The notes beneath the pieces were generated by a model, which worked only from the letters and a program-made list of their open reading frames with translations, did no database searches and was not told the DNA's origin. Shown one piece after another: positions 28,718 to 39,233 of a stretch of 64,000 nucleotides of DNA. Location of the stretch: contig NZ_CANMUA010000001.1 in NCBI RefSeq assembly GCF_947500995.1, forward strand, positions 248,001 through 312,000, given 5' to 3'. Source of the DNA: an uncultured Serinicoccus sp. (GTDB lineage: Bacteria > Actinomycetota > Actinomycetes > Actinomycetales > Dermatophilaceae). The translations under genes and the position numbers were made by a program. Each line of letters starts with the position of its first letter. Within the stretch, counting starts at the first letter, position 1.

Positions 28718-29446
28718 ATGCGCAGGGGCACGGGGTCGACCAGTGGTGTCGTCCTCGCGGTGCTCGCCGCGGTGGCCGGGCTGAGCCTGCTGCTGTGGAG
28801 CTCCAGCAGCGGCCGGCCGCTGCTGGGGCCTCCCACCGGCACGTGGGAGCCCGAGATCGGCCTGCCCCCGCCGCTGCCGGTCGCCGAGCAGACCGCGGCG
28901 ACGGCCGCGCCCTCGGGGTCCCGCCCCCCGCCGCAGGAGGGCTGGGCGGTCGACTGGCTGCTCGTCGGCGTCCTCCTGCTGGTCGTCGTGGTCGTCCTGC
29001 TCGTCGTCCGCGCGCTCCTGGCCCGCGACCGGCACGACGACGAGCCGCTGGGGATGGAGGAGGACGAGCAGCTCGCCGCGCTGCTCGAGGCCAGCGGTGA
29101 CGACGTGCGCTACCGCGCGCTCGCCGAGGGTGACCCCCGCAACGCGGTCGTGGCCTGCTGGGTGGCGCTCGAGGAGGCCGTCCGCCGGTCCGGTCTGCCG
29201 GACAACCCGGCCGAGACGGCCAGCGAGCTGACCCGGCGGGTGCTGGGCCGCTGGGAGGTCGACGAGACCTCGATCCGCACCCTGTCGGAGGCCTACCGCG
29301 AGGCCCGCTTCTCCCGGCACCCGGTGTCCGAGGAGCAGCGCGAGCAGGCCGTCGCCGCGCTCGAGCGCATCCACGAGGACCTGCGCCGCCGGGCCCTCGC
29401 CGAGCAGGAGCGGGCTCCCTCCGAGGGCGAGGGCGAGCAGCCATGA
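28718..29446 (+). CDS. DUF4129 family membrane protein
   Basis: TM segments plus GDPRNAVVACWVALEEAVRRSGLPDNPAETASELTRRVL. Confidence 0.85.
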   Translation: MRRGTGSTSGVVLAVLAAVAGLSLLLWSSSSGRPLLGPPTGTWEPEIGLPPPLPVAEQTAATAAPSGSRPPPQEGWAVDWLLVGVLLLVVVVVLLVVRALLARDRHDDEPLGMEEDEQLAALLEASGDDVRYRALAEGDPRNAVVACWVALEEAVRRSGLPDNPAETASELTRRVLGRWEVDETSIRTLSEAYREARFSRHPVSEEQREQAVAALERIHEDLRRRALAEQERAPSEGEGEQP

Positions 29447-29991
29447 CCAGGTCCCTCCCGCCGCTGCCGCACCGGCAGCAGGCGCTCGCCACCGACCTGC
29501 GCCGCCACCTGGTGCCGGCCCTGGTCATCGCGGTCCTGCTCGGCGGGCTGCTCTTCTTCATCGGCGCCCTGCCCTACGCCTGGCCCCTGGCCCTGCTCGT
29601 CGTGGTGCTGGCCGGCGTGGTGGGCGGGCTGCTCACCTGGGGGCTGTCCACGACGGCCCGGGACGTCGAGCAGGCCTACTGGGTCTCGACCCCGCGCCAG
29701 GAGGCTGCGCCCCCGGACGCGATGGACTACCGCCTGCTGCGGCTGCGCCGGGACCTGCGGGACGCCCTGGAGCGCGACGACCGCACGGACGAGATCTACC
29801 CCGTCATCCGCGAGCTCGCCGCCGAGCGCCTGCTCGCCCACCACGACGTCGACCTCGAGACCCAGCCCGAGCAGGCCCGGGCGCTGCTCGACCCGCACCT
29901 GGCCGACTACCTCGAGCACCCGCCCACGGGCACCCGCCGACGCAGCCGGAGCGCGCTGCATACCGCCATCGAAGGAGTCGAGAAGCTGTGA
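29443..29991 (+). CDS. Membrane protein of the MoxR/DUF58 operon
   Basis: Two TM helices; ATGA overlap with upstream gene; GTG overlap with moxR-like gene. Confidence 0.75.
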   Translation: MTRSLPPLPHRQQALATDLRRHLVPALVIAVLLGGLLFFIGALPYAWPLALLVVVLAGVVGGLLTWGLSTTARDVEQAYWVSTPRQEAAPPDAMDYRLLRLRRDLRDALERDDRTDEIYPVIRELAAERLLAHHDVDLETQPEQARALLDPHLADYLEHPPTGTRRRSRSALHTAIEGVEKL

Positions 29992-31022
29992 ACGACACCC
30001 CCACCCCCGCCCTGGACGTGCCCGAGGTGTCCCGTCGCGCCGCGCAGGTGCTCGACCGGGTCGAGCAGGCGGTCGTCGGCAAGCGTGAGGCGCTGACACT
30101 GGTGCTGACCGCGGTCCTCTCCCGCGGCCACGTCCTCCTCGAGGACTTCCCGGGGCTCGGCAAGACGCTGGCCGCCCGCTCCTTCGCCCAGACCCTGGGG
30201 CTGGACTTCACCCGGGCGCAGTTCACCCCCGATCTGCTCCCCTCCGACCTCACCGGGTCCTTCGTCTTCGACCAGAGGAGCACCGAGTTCGTCTTCCGGC
30301 CCGGGCCGCTGTTCACCGGGCTGCTGCTCGCGGACGAGATCAACCGCACCCCGCCGAAGACCCAGTCGGCCCTGCTCGAGGCGATGCAGGAGCACCAGGT
30401 GACCGTCGAGGGCCAGACCTTCGCCCTGCCGCAGCCGTTCCACGTGCTGGCCACCGCCAACCCGGTGGAGTACGAGGGCACCTACCCCCTCCCCGAGGCG
30501 CAGCTGGACCGCTTCCTGGCGCGGGTGTCCTTCGGCTACCCCTCCCCCGAAGAGGAGTGGGACGTGCTGCGCCGCCGCGTCGCCCGGCAGTCCGAGGACC
30601 AGCGGCTCGAGCCGGTCACCGACGCCGCCGGGCTTGCCGCCATGCAGGACGCGGTCGAGCGGGTCCCGGTCGAGGACGACATCTCCCGCTACTGCGTCGA
30701 GCTGGCCTCGGCGACGCGCCGGCACCGCGCCGTGCTCGTCGGCGCCTCCCCGCGCGGCTCGCTCGCCCTCATGCTCACCTCCCGGGCGTATGCCGTCGTC
30801 CACGGCCGCGACTACGTCACGCCCGAGGACGTCAAGGCGGTGGCGCACGCCGTGCTCGACCACCGCATCTCGATCAAGCCCGAGCTGTGGATGTCCGACA
30901 CCGGGGGCGCCGCGGTGGTGACGGCCGCCCTGGGACAGGTGCCCGTGCCCGGCTCGCGGACGGGGGCCTCCACGGTGGACGAGGACGACGCGACGGCCGA
31001 GCGGGCCGCGGCGCGGTCCTGA
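29988..31022 (+). CDS. MoxR-family AAA+ ATPase
   Basis: GHVLLEDFPGLGKTLAARSFA, LLADEINRTPPKTQSALLEAMQEHQVTVEG, LATANPVEYEGTYPLPEAQLDRF. Confidence 0.95.
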   Translation: MNDTPTPALDVPEVSRRAAQVLDRVEQAVVGKREALTLVLTAVLSRGHVLLEDFPGLGKTLAARSFAQTLGLDFTRAQFTPDLLPSDLTGSFVFDQRSTEFVFRPGPLFTGLLLADEINRTPPKTQSALLEAMQEHQVTVEGQTFALPQPFHVLATANPVEYEGTYPLPEAQLDRFLARVSFGYPSPEEEWDVLRRRVARQSEDQRLEPVTDAAGLAAMQDAVERVPVEDDISRYCVELASATRRHRAVLVGASPRGSLALMLTSRAYAVVHGRDYVTPEDVKAVAHAVLDHRISIKPELWMSDTGGAAVVTAALGQVPVPGSRTGASTVDEDDATAERAAARS

Positions 31023-32386
31023 TGGCGGCCTTCGAGCGGGCCGACGCCTGGCGACCCACGCACGCGCTCCAGCGCTGCCTCGTCGCCGTGCTCACGATCG
31101 CCCCGGTGGCGCTGGTGTTCCGGCGTCCGGACCTGCTCGTGCTGGTCAGCCCGCTCGCCCTCGTGCTCGCCTGGAGCCTCGCGACCCGTCCGCAGGAGCG
31201 CCCCGACCACCGGTTCGGGCTCTCGCACGCGCAGGTCCGGGAGGGCGACCAGGCGCTCGCCGTCGCCGACCTCGAGCCGGTGGAGGGTGCCGAGGTCCTC
31301 TCGGCCGCCCTCACGCCCGCCCCCTTCGTCACGGCGGTGCTCAGGGAGCGGATGCGCCAGGCGCGGGACAGCGACGACCTGCTCGTCCAGCGGACCTGCA
31401 CCGTGGCCGACGCCGACGGGCCCCGGGTGCAGGGCTACCGGCGGCTGCTCGTCGGGGTCCGGGTGACCCGGTGGGGGGTGCGCCGGATCGGGCCGCTGCA
31501 GGTCGCCGCGGCGAGCGCCTGGGGCTCCTACCGGTGGGGTCCGCTGTCGATGGACGCGCAGGCGCTGCGGGTACTGCCCCAGCCGGCGGCCTTCGACACC
31601 TCCGCGCCGGCCCCGCACCCGCGCGGGCTGGTGGGGATGCACCGCTCCAGCCGCCCCGGGGAGGGCAGCGAGTTCGCGACGATCCGCCCCTTCCAGGTCG
31701 GCGACCGGCTGCGGCGTATCCACTGGCCCCGCTCGAGCCGGACCGGGGAGCTGCACGTGACCTCTAGCTACGCCGACCAGGACACGCACGTCGCCGTGCT
31801 CGTCGACGCGCACTACGACCTGGGCCGCTCCGGCGGCCTGGACGGCGACGTGAGCTCCCTCGACCGGTCGGTGCGGGCCGCGGCCGCGATCGCCGAGCAC
31901 TTCCTGCACCAGGGCGACCGGGTCAGCCTCCGGGTGCTCTCGGCGCGCACCCCGCTCGTGGTGCCGACCGGCACCGGTCGGCGGCACGGGGTCCGGATCC
32001 TCGACACCCTCAGCGGGGTGCAGGCCTCGGTGGACGAGCAGACCGACCCGCGCCGGGTCCACCTCGGGATCGGTTCGGGGACCCTCGTGGTGATGATCTC
32101 CTCCCTGGTCTCCCCCGACGCGCTCACCCAGGCCGCGACCCTGGCGGCGCGCGGCACCTCGGTCGTCGTGGTGGACGCCCTCGGCGAGGCCGTCGCCCGG
32201 GTGGCGCCCAGCGGCGAGCGCGACGCCCTGGCACGGACCGCCTGGCGGATCCGGATGCTCGAGCGGGACCGGGAGATCCGGGCGATCCGCGCGCAGGGCG
32301 TCGCGGTGGTGCCCTGGCTGGGCCCGGGCAGCCTGGACGTCGTGCTGCTGGAGCTGGCCCGCCGCCGACGCCGGGTGGGTGCCTGA
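31022..32386 (+). CDS. DUF58 domain-containing protein
   Basis: GEGSEFATIRPFQVGDRLRRIHWPRSSRTGELHVTSSYADQDTHVAVLVDAHYD. Confidence 0.92.
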   Translation: MAAFERADAWRPTHALQRCLVAVLTIAPVALVFRRPDLLVLVSPLALVLAWSLATRPQERPDHRFGLSHAQVREGDQALAVADLEPVEGAEVLSAALTPAPFVTAVLRERMRQARDSDDLLVQRTCTVADADGPRVQGYRRLLVGVRVTRWGVRRIGPLQVAAASAWGSYRWGPLSMDAQALRVLPQPAAFDTSAPAPHPRGLVGMHRSSRPGEGSEFATIRPFQVGDRLRRIHWPRSSRTGELHVTSSYADQDTHVAVLVDAHYDLGRSGGLDGDVSSLDRSVRAAAAIAEHFLHQGDRVSLRVLSARTPLVVPTGTGRRHGVRILDTLSGVQASVDEQTDPRRVHLGIGSGTLVVMISSLVSPDALTQAATLAARGTSVVVVDALGEAVARVAPSGERDALARTAWRIRMLERDREIRAIRAQGVAVVPWLGPGSLDVVLLELARRRRRVGA

Positions 32387-32946
32387 TGGGCGAGTTACGC
32401 GAGCACTGGGTCAACCTGCGGACCGCCTCCCCCAGCCACCTGCGGGTGCGGTTGGTGGCGCTGGTCGGGTCGGTCGTCTTCGCACTGTGCCTCGTCGCGG
32501 CCGGCGGCGGGGGGCCGACCGTCTGGATCGGCACGGTCGTGCTGGGCGCGCTCGTCGTGGCCCAGCCCGCCGGTGTCATGCCGGCCCTCTTCCTCGTGTG
32601 GGCCATCGCGGCCTGGTGGGCCGCCGTCCCGGGGCCGTGGCACTGGGCGCTCCTGCCCGCGGCGTGGAGCCTGCTGCTCGTGCACGCGAGCGCGGCCCTC
32701 GCGGCCTCGGTGCCGCCCCAGGCGACCGTGCCCCGCTCCGTCCTCCTCCGGTATGCCGCCCGCGTCGGCGTCGTCGCCGCGGCGGTCACCCTCGTCTGGG
32801 GGCTGGCGGCGCTCGCCGCCGCAGGGAGCGGCGGGAGCGCCGGCGTCGGGCCGGTGCCCAGCATCATCGGCCTGGCCCTCCTGGCCGGGGCTCTGCTCGG
32901 CTACGTCCGCCTCCGCCGCCACCACACCGCACCGGACGCGCCGTAG
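32386..32946 (+). CDS. Hypothetical polytopic membrane protein
   Basis: Coupled ATG after the DUF58 gene; several TM helices; C-terminus TAPDAP encoded by a 22-bp repeat unit. Confidence 0.75.
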   Translation: MGELREHWVNLRTASPSHLRVRLVALVGSVVFALCLVAAGGGGPTVWIGTVVLGALVVAQPAGVMPALFLVWAIAAWWAAVPGPWHWALLPAAWSLLLVHASAALAASVPPQATVPRSVLLRYAARVGVVAAAVTLVWGLAALAAAGSGGSAGVGPVPSIIGLALLAGALLGYVRLRRHHTAPDAP

Positions 32947-32992
32947 GACGACACCGGACGCGTGCTCAGCCCGCACCGGACGCGCCGTCGGC
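32927..32992. repeat. 22-bp phased repeat array (3 units)
   Basis: accgg anchors at 32931, 32953, 32975. Confidence 0.85.
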
Positions 32993-33095
32993 CCGCGGTC
33001 GTGCTGCACGGGCCGGGGTCACGGCATACCTCGCGCCCCTCGCCCCGGCCTATGCTGGCGCCCATGCACGCGCTCGTCGACCTGACCGCCGGGCG

Positions 33096-33467
33096 ATGAG
33101 CGGGGGTCGGTCGCGGCGTCGCTTCCCGCAGTCGGTGTACGCCCTGGGCAGCGACCCGGACCCCCGCTTCAGCCTGGCCAACGAGCGCACCTTCCTCGCG
33201 TGGATCCGCACGGCGCTCGCCTTCCTCGCCGCGGGGGTCGCCTTGGAGGCGCTCGCGGTGCCGATCGCCCCGGGCTACCGGCTGGCCGCCGCTGCCGTCT
33301 TCGTCGTGCTCGGGATGCTGGCCTCGGTGCAGGCGTGGGTGGGGTGGTTCCGGGTCGAGCGGGCGATGCGCGAGGGTCGGACCCTCCCGCCGCTCACCAT
33401 CGGTGCCGTCATCGCGGTCGGTGTGCTGCTGGCCATCCTCCTCGTCGCGGTGGGGCTGCTCGCGTGA
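33096..33467 (+). CDS. DUF202/YidH-like membrane protein
   Basis: [30 protein letters not shown]. Confidence 0.9.
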   Translation: MSGGRSRRRFPQSVYALGSDPDPRFSLANERTFLAWIRTALAFLAAGVALEALAVPIAPGYRLAAAAVFVVLGMLASVQAWVGWFRVERAMREGRTLPPLTIGAVIAVGVLLAILLVAVGLLA

Positions 33468-33820
33468 CCGTCGGACCGGACCGGCCCTACGACCCCGGGT
33501 TGCAGCCGGAGCGCACCCTGCTGGCCTGGCGCCGGACGGCGCTCGCGCTCGCCGTCGTCTCGGCCGCGATCGCGAGGTATGCCGGTGACCGGCTCGGTCT
33601 CGTCGCCGCCGCACTCGTGGGTGTGGTGGGTGTCGCGGGCGCGGCGTGGGCCTACCACCGGGCGACGCAGCGCTACCGCCGGATGCATCTGTGGTTGCAC
33701 CGCGAGGACACGTTGGCCGGCGACGGGTCCGCCTTCGCCGTCGCCAGCGCCTCCCTGGGCCTCGTGGCCGTGGCGGCTGCGGTCTACGTGCTGCAGGTGG
33801 GGCTGGAGAGGCTCGCCTGA
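33464..33820 (+). CDS. DUF202 membrane protein
   Basis: [28 protein letters not shown]. Confidence 0.88.
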   Translation: MTVGPDRPYDPGLQPERTLLAWRRTALALAVVSAAIARYAGDRLGLVAAALVGVVGVAGAAWAYHRATQRYRRMHLWLHREDTLAGDGSAFAVASASLGLVAVAAAVYVLQVGLERLA

Positions 33821-33854
33821 TCCGTCACGGCACGAGAGGTCCCGTCGCCCTGCC

Positions 33855-33964
33855 CATCACGCGCTCGGTGCGGTCTGACCACGCGTCCGGTGTGTCCTGG
33901 ACGCGCCTCTGGTGTGTTCCGACCACGCGTCTGGTGTGTGCTGGACGCGCGTCCGGTGCGCGGG
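33855..33964. repeat. 22-bp phased repeat array (5 units) between convergent genes
   Basis: t(c/t)ccgg-type anchors at 33864, 33886, 33908, 33930, 33952. Confidence 0.88.
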
Positions 33965-35242
<1,278 letters not shown>

Positions 35243-35421
35243 GTGGTCGGTCCTTCCTGAGCTCGGGCCTACGGTCCGTCGGACGAGCCGGGCTCGTCCT
35301 GTCCGCCCGACGCTACCTTGCCGGGAGGGGTTTGGGCAGGGTTTTCCAGGCCCCGCCCGCGTGTTGACGCCTGGTGTCCGCTGTCAGCGCAACGGCTCGC
35401 GCCGACGCGGCGCCAGGCCCC

Positions 35422-35467
35422 GGTATGCCGACGGCCGGGCCCGCGCGGACCCGGCCGTCGGCATACC
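35422..35467 (-). terminator. 18-bp perfect hairpin carrying GGTATGCCG on both arms, 3' of clpP
   Basis: GGTATGCCGACGGCCGGG-cccgcgcgga-CCCGGCCGTCGGCATACC. Confidence 0.75.
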
Positions 35468-35475
35468 TCGGCGCC

Positions 35476-36189
35476 TCAGTCGTCCAGCGACGCCTTGCGC
35501 GAGGCGAGGACCTCGTCGACGAGGCCGTACTCCTTGGCCTCGGCGGCGGTGAGGATCTTGTCGCGCTCGATGTCCTTCTGCACCTGCTCGGCGCTGCGGC
35601 CGGAGTGCTTGGCCCAGGTCTCCTCCAGCCAGGTGCGCATCCGCAGCACCTCGTTGGCCTGGATCTCGATGTCGGACGCCTGGCCGTAGTCGCCACCGGC
35701 CAGCGCAGGCTGGTGAATGAGCACCCGGGCGTTGGGCAGCGCGAACCGCTTGCCCGGCGCCCCGGCCGCCAGCAGCACGGCGGCCGCCGAGGCGGCCTGG
35801 CCGATGACGAAGGTCTGCACGTCCGGCTTGATGTACTGCATCGTGTCGTAGATCGCAGTCAGCGCGGTGAACGAGCCACCGGGTGAGTTGATGTACATGA
35901 GGATGTCGCGGTCCGGGTCCTGGCTCTCCAGCACGATGAGCTGGGCGATGATGTCGTCGGCCGACGCGTCGTCGACCTGGACGCCGAGGAAGATGATCCG
36001 GTCCTCGAAGAGCTTGGTGTAGGGGTCCTGGCGCTTGGTGCCGTAGGAGGTGCGCTCCTCGAACTGCGGCAGGATGTAGCGGCTGCTCGGCGCGAGCTGC
36101 GCCGGCACACCACCACCAGGCTGCTGCTGGGGGGCGGTGCCCATCCAGGCGCCACCGGCGTAGGGGCTCTGCTGCTGGGGGTAGGTCAT
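35476..36189 (-). CDS. clpP: ATP-dependent Clp protease proteolytic subunit
   Basis: [88 protein letters not shown]. Confidence 0.97.
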   Translation of the reverse strand: MTYPQQQSPYAGGAWMGTAPQQQPGGGVPAQLAPSSRYILPQFEERTSYGTKRQDPYTKLFEDRIIFLGVQVDDASADDIIAQLIVLESQDPDRDILMYINSPGGSFTALTAIYDTMQYIKPDVQTFVIGQAASAAAVLLAAGAPGKRFALPNARVLIHQPALAGGDYGQASDIEIQANEVLRMRTWLEETWAKHSGRSAEQVQKDIERDKILTAAEAKEYGLVDEVLASRKASLDD

Positions 36190-36224
36190 CGGGAGATCAG
36201 CTCTCTTCTCGCGTCTGGGGCCGG

Positions 36225-36833
36225 TCAGGAGGTGGGCGACGACGGCGCGTCGCCGGAGCGCTCGTAGACGTGGTCCACGAAGCCGTAGTCCTTGGCCTCG
36301 GTGGCGGTGAACCAGCGGTCGCGGTCGGAGTCGCGGGTGATCTGCTCCACGCTCTGACCGGTGTGCTCGGCGATGAGCTCGGCCATCTGCTGCTTGATGT
36401 GCAGCATCTGCTCGGCCTGGATCTTGATGTCGGAGGCGGTGCCGCCGATGCCGCCCGAGGGCTGGTGCATCATCACCCGGGCGTGCGGGGTGGCGTAGCG
36501 CTTGCCGGGCGCACCCGCGGAGAGCAGGAACTGCCCCATCGAGGCGGCGAGGCCCATCGCGACGGTCGCGACGTCGTTGGGGATCCACTGCATGGTGTCG
36601 AAGATCGCCATGCCGGCGGTCACCGAACCACCCGGTGAGTTGATGTAGAGCCAGATGTCCTTCTCCGGGTCCTCGGCGGCCAGGAGGAGCAGCTGGGCAC
36701 AGATCGCGTTGGCGTTATCGTCGCGCACGTCCGAGCCCAGGAAGATGATGCGCTCCTTGAGCAGGCGGTTGTAGATCTGGTCGTCCAGACCGGCCTGTGC
36801 CGGGCGCTCGGCCATGGTGGTGTCCTCAGTCAT
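36225..36833 (-). CDS. clpP: ATP-dependent Clp protease proteolytic subunit
   Basis: [89 protein letters not shown]. Confidence 0.97.
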   Translation of the reverse strand: MTEDTTMAERPAQAGLDDQIYNRLLKERIIFLGSDVRDDNANAICAQLLLLAAEDPEKDIWLYINSPGGSVTAGMAIFDTMQWIPNDVATVAMGLAASMGQFLLSAGAPGKRYATPHARVMMHQPSGGIGGTASDIKIQAEQMLHIKQQMAELIAEHTGQSVEQITRDSDRDRWFTATEAKDYGFVDHVYERSGDAPSSPTS

Positions 36834-37030
36834 GTGCTGCTTTCCCTCGCTTCGTCCGGGGTATGCCGTGCGGCACGTGTGCTTGTCAGTGACCCTAACG
36901 CCCGCCCCGGTCGCGACACTCCCGCCCCGGGGCGATGTTCGCCGTGAGCGCACTGCCGGCCCGGCCGCGGGTGGGCCGGGCCGGGTGCCCGTGGGCGGGC
37001 GGACGGCCCCCGCCGTTCTAGGCTTGGCCG

Positions 37031-37960
37031 GTGACCGCCTCCCCCCGCACCGACCGCACCTGGCTGGTGGCCCTGGCCGCCTCGCTCTGGGGGCTCTCCG
37101 CCCTCTGGCGGGGCCCGCTCGCCCAGGAGCTGCCGTCGCTGGCCATCGTCTTCTGGGAGCACGTGCTGCTCACGCTCGCCCTGCTGCCGTGGCTGGTGCC
37201 GGCGCTGCGCCGGTGGCGGGCCGCGACGGCGCGCACGCAGGTCAGCGTCCTCGTCATCGGTGCCGGCAGCTCGGCGCTCGCGACCACGCTCTTCACCGCC
37301 GCCTTCCGGCTGGGCGACCCCATCACGCCGCAGGTCCTGCAGAAGCTGCAGCCGTTCATCGCCCTGGCGCTGGCGGCGGTGCTGCTGGGCGAGCGCCTGC
37401 GCCGCTCCTACCTCCTCTTCCTCGTGCCCGCGGTGGTCGGCGCGTGGCTGATGACCTTCGCCGACCCCCTCGCGGTGAGCGTGAGCTCGGCCCAGGCGGC
37501 CCTGCTGGCCCTGGGGGCAGCCGCCCTGTGGGCGGCCGGGACCGTGCTGGGCCGGGCGGCCAGCGCCGAGCTGCGGTTCGTCGACCTCACCGCCCTGCGC
37601 TTCGCCTTCGGCCTGGTCACCCTCGCGGTCATCGCCGCCCTCACCGGGACCCCGCTCGCGGTGCCGCTGTCCGCGGCCCCCTCCATCCTCGCCCTCGCCC
37701 TGCTGCCCGGGCTCGCGGCGATGACGCTCTACTACCGGGCGCTGCGGCATACCCCCGCCGCACGGGCGACCCTCGCCGAGCTCACCTTCCCGCTCACCGC
37801 GGCTCTCATCGGCGTCGTCGCCTTCAGCAGCCGGCCCGAGCCCACGCAGTGGCTGGGCATGGCGGTCGTCGTGGCCACGGTCGTGGCGCTGTCGCTGCAC
37901 GAGCACCGGGCTCAGCGCCCCTCGGTCAGCGCCCCCGCGCCCGCCGACGCCCTGCGCTGA
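37031..37960 (+). CDS. EamA/DMT-family transporter
   Basis: Ten TM-type hydrophobic segments with two EamA repeats; [21 protein letters not shown]. Confidence 0.9.
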   Translation: MTASPRTDRTWLVALAASLWGLSALWRGPLAQELPSLAIVFWEHVLLTLALLPWLVPALRRWRAATARTQVSVLVIGAGSSALATTLFTAAFRLGDPITPQVLQKLQPFIALALAAVLLGERLRRSYLLFLVPAVVGAWLMTFADPLAVSVSSAQAALLALGAAALWAAGTVLGRAASAELRFVDLTALRFAFGLVTLAVIAALTGTPLAVPLSAAPSILALALLPGLAAMTLYYRALRHTPAARATLAELTFPLTAALIGVVAFSSRPEPTQWLGMAVVVATVVALSLHEHRAQRPSVSAPAPADALR

Positions 37961-38057
37961 CCCTCCCCGACCACCGCCCGCCCCGGCGTGGCCGGGCGTC
38001 GCCGCCCCTCGCCTTCCGGGCGTGGGCCGCCCCGGCTCTCCCCGGCCCGGCGTGGGT

Positions 38058-38117
38058 GCGACTGCACCGGGTATGTCGCCGTCACGCCTCGCTGGGTGAC
38101 ATATCCGCTGCAGTCGC
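38058..38117. repeat. 60-bp palindromic element, copy 1
   Basis: GCGACTGCACCGGGTATGTC...GACATATCCGCTGCAGTCGC; same length and layout as 39157-39216. Confidence 0.85.
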
Positions 38118-38159
38118 GCACCGCGGCCGCAGCCGGTCTCGTCGAACGCGTGCGGGCGC

Positions 38160-39086
38160 TCAGCCTCGTCCCGGGAAGTGGCGGCGCCACTCGTCGCTCG
38201 GCGGCTCGAGCGGGATGCCCCGCTGCGCGAAGATCCGCCGCAGACGCTCCACCGTCCGGCCCGGCGTGCGGTAGATGTCGGCGCCGACGAGCACGACGAT
38301 GCGCCACGCAGCGTCCTCGAAGTCCTCCCGGCGCCCGAGGTCCGCCTCCCACTGGTCCTCCCGCTCGACGTGGTGCCTCCCGTCGTACTCCACCGCGGTC
38401 CGTGTCGCCCGGTCCCCCGCATCGAGCCGCCGCACCAGGTCGCCCCGTTCGTCGTGGAAGCGGAGGTCGGTCTCGAGCTCGGGAAGGCCCGAGAGCACGC
38501 GCAGCATCCGCGCCCGGGTCTCCATGGGTGAGTCCACGCCGGCCCGGACGAGGCCTGCCGCTCGCCGGGCGAGGCGGGAGCCCCGGCCCGTCGACTCCTG
38601 CGTCCCCTGCCCCAGCCGCTCGGGCGTGATCCGGCGCCGGGCGACGAGGCTGTCGCCCAGCACCACCAGGTCGACGAGGTCGAGGACGCGCGCGCAGTCG
38701 AGGAAGGTGTCCAGCGGCGTGCTGACCCGCTGACCCCGGAAGACCACCGGCTCCCGCGACGAGGCGTGCACGACGAGATCCTCGCGGGCCGACCGCGGCC
38801 GCCCCGTCGGCACGCTGACGTGCGGACGCACCGCGTGCGGGACGACGCCACCCCACAGCTCTGCGGCGGTGTGGTGGGACGCGAAGGCGTCGGCCGGCGC
38901 GACCAGCAGCACGGCCCGGGCGCGCACGTAGCCGTCCACCCGCACCCGGCGGTCGACATACACGCCGCGCAGGAGGCACACGTGGTCCCGGTGCAGCTGC
39001 GCCCGCGTCATCCCCACCTCGCGCGCACGGCGGTACGTGAACGGCATCGCCGTGAACCCCTCGGCGCTCCCCTCAGGCTGGCTCAT
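38160..39086 (-). CDS. AbiEi-like N-terminus / DUF559 (Vsr-like) endonuclease-domain protein, copy 2
   Basis: VGMTRAQLHRDHVCLLRGVYVDRR; PMETRARMLRVLSGLPELETDLRFHDERGDLVRRLDAGDRATRTAVEYDGRHHVEREDQWEADLGRREDFEDAAWRIVVL. Confidence 0.85.
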   Translation of the reverse strand: MSQPEGSAEGFTAMPFTYRRAREVGMTRAQLHRDHVCLLRGVYVDRRVRVDGYVRARAVLLVAPADAFASHHTAAELWGGVVPHAVRPHVSVPTGRPRSAREDLVVHASSREPVVFRGQRVSTPLDTFLDCARVLDLVDLVVLGDSLVARRRITPERLGQGTQESTGRGSRLARRAAGLVRAGVDSPMETRARMLRVLSGLPELETDLRFHDERGDLVRRLDAGDRATRTAVEYDGRHHVEREDQWEADLGRREDFEDAAWRIVVLVGADIYRTPGRTVERLRRIFAQRGIPLEPPSDEWRRHFPGRG

Positions 39087-39156
39087 CGAGCCAGCGTGCC
39101 TGCTCCCCTCCCGTGCTCGCAGACGTTGTCCACAGCCCACCCCGAGCACGAGAAAA

Positions 39157-39216
39157 GCGACTGCACCGGGTATGCCGTGAACTCACCCTGCTGGGCGGCA
39201 TACCCGGTGCAGTCGC
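39157..39216. repeat. 60-bp palindromic element, copy 2 (perfect 21-bp stem), 3' of tig
   Basis: GCGACTGCACCGGGTATGCCG-18 nt-CGGCATACCCGGTGCAGTCGC. Confidence 0.92.
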
Positions 39217-39233
39217 GCACCGTGCGTGGTGGG

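Noticed and set aside
25863-29561. 1232-aa minus-strand ORF
   Set aside because: Antisense to valS and the DUF4129 gene; no recognisable motif.
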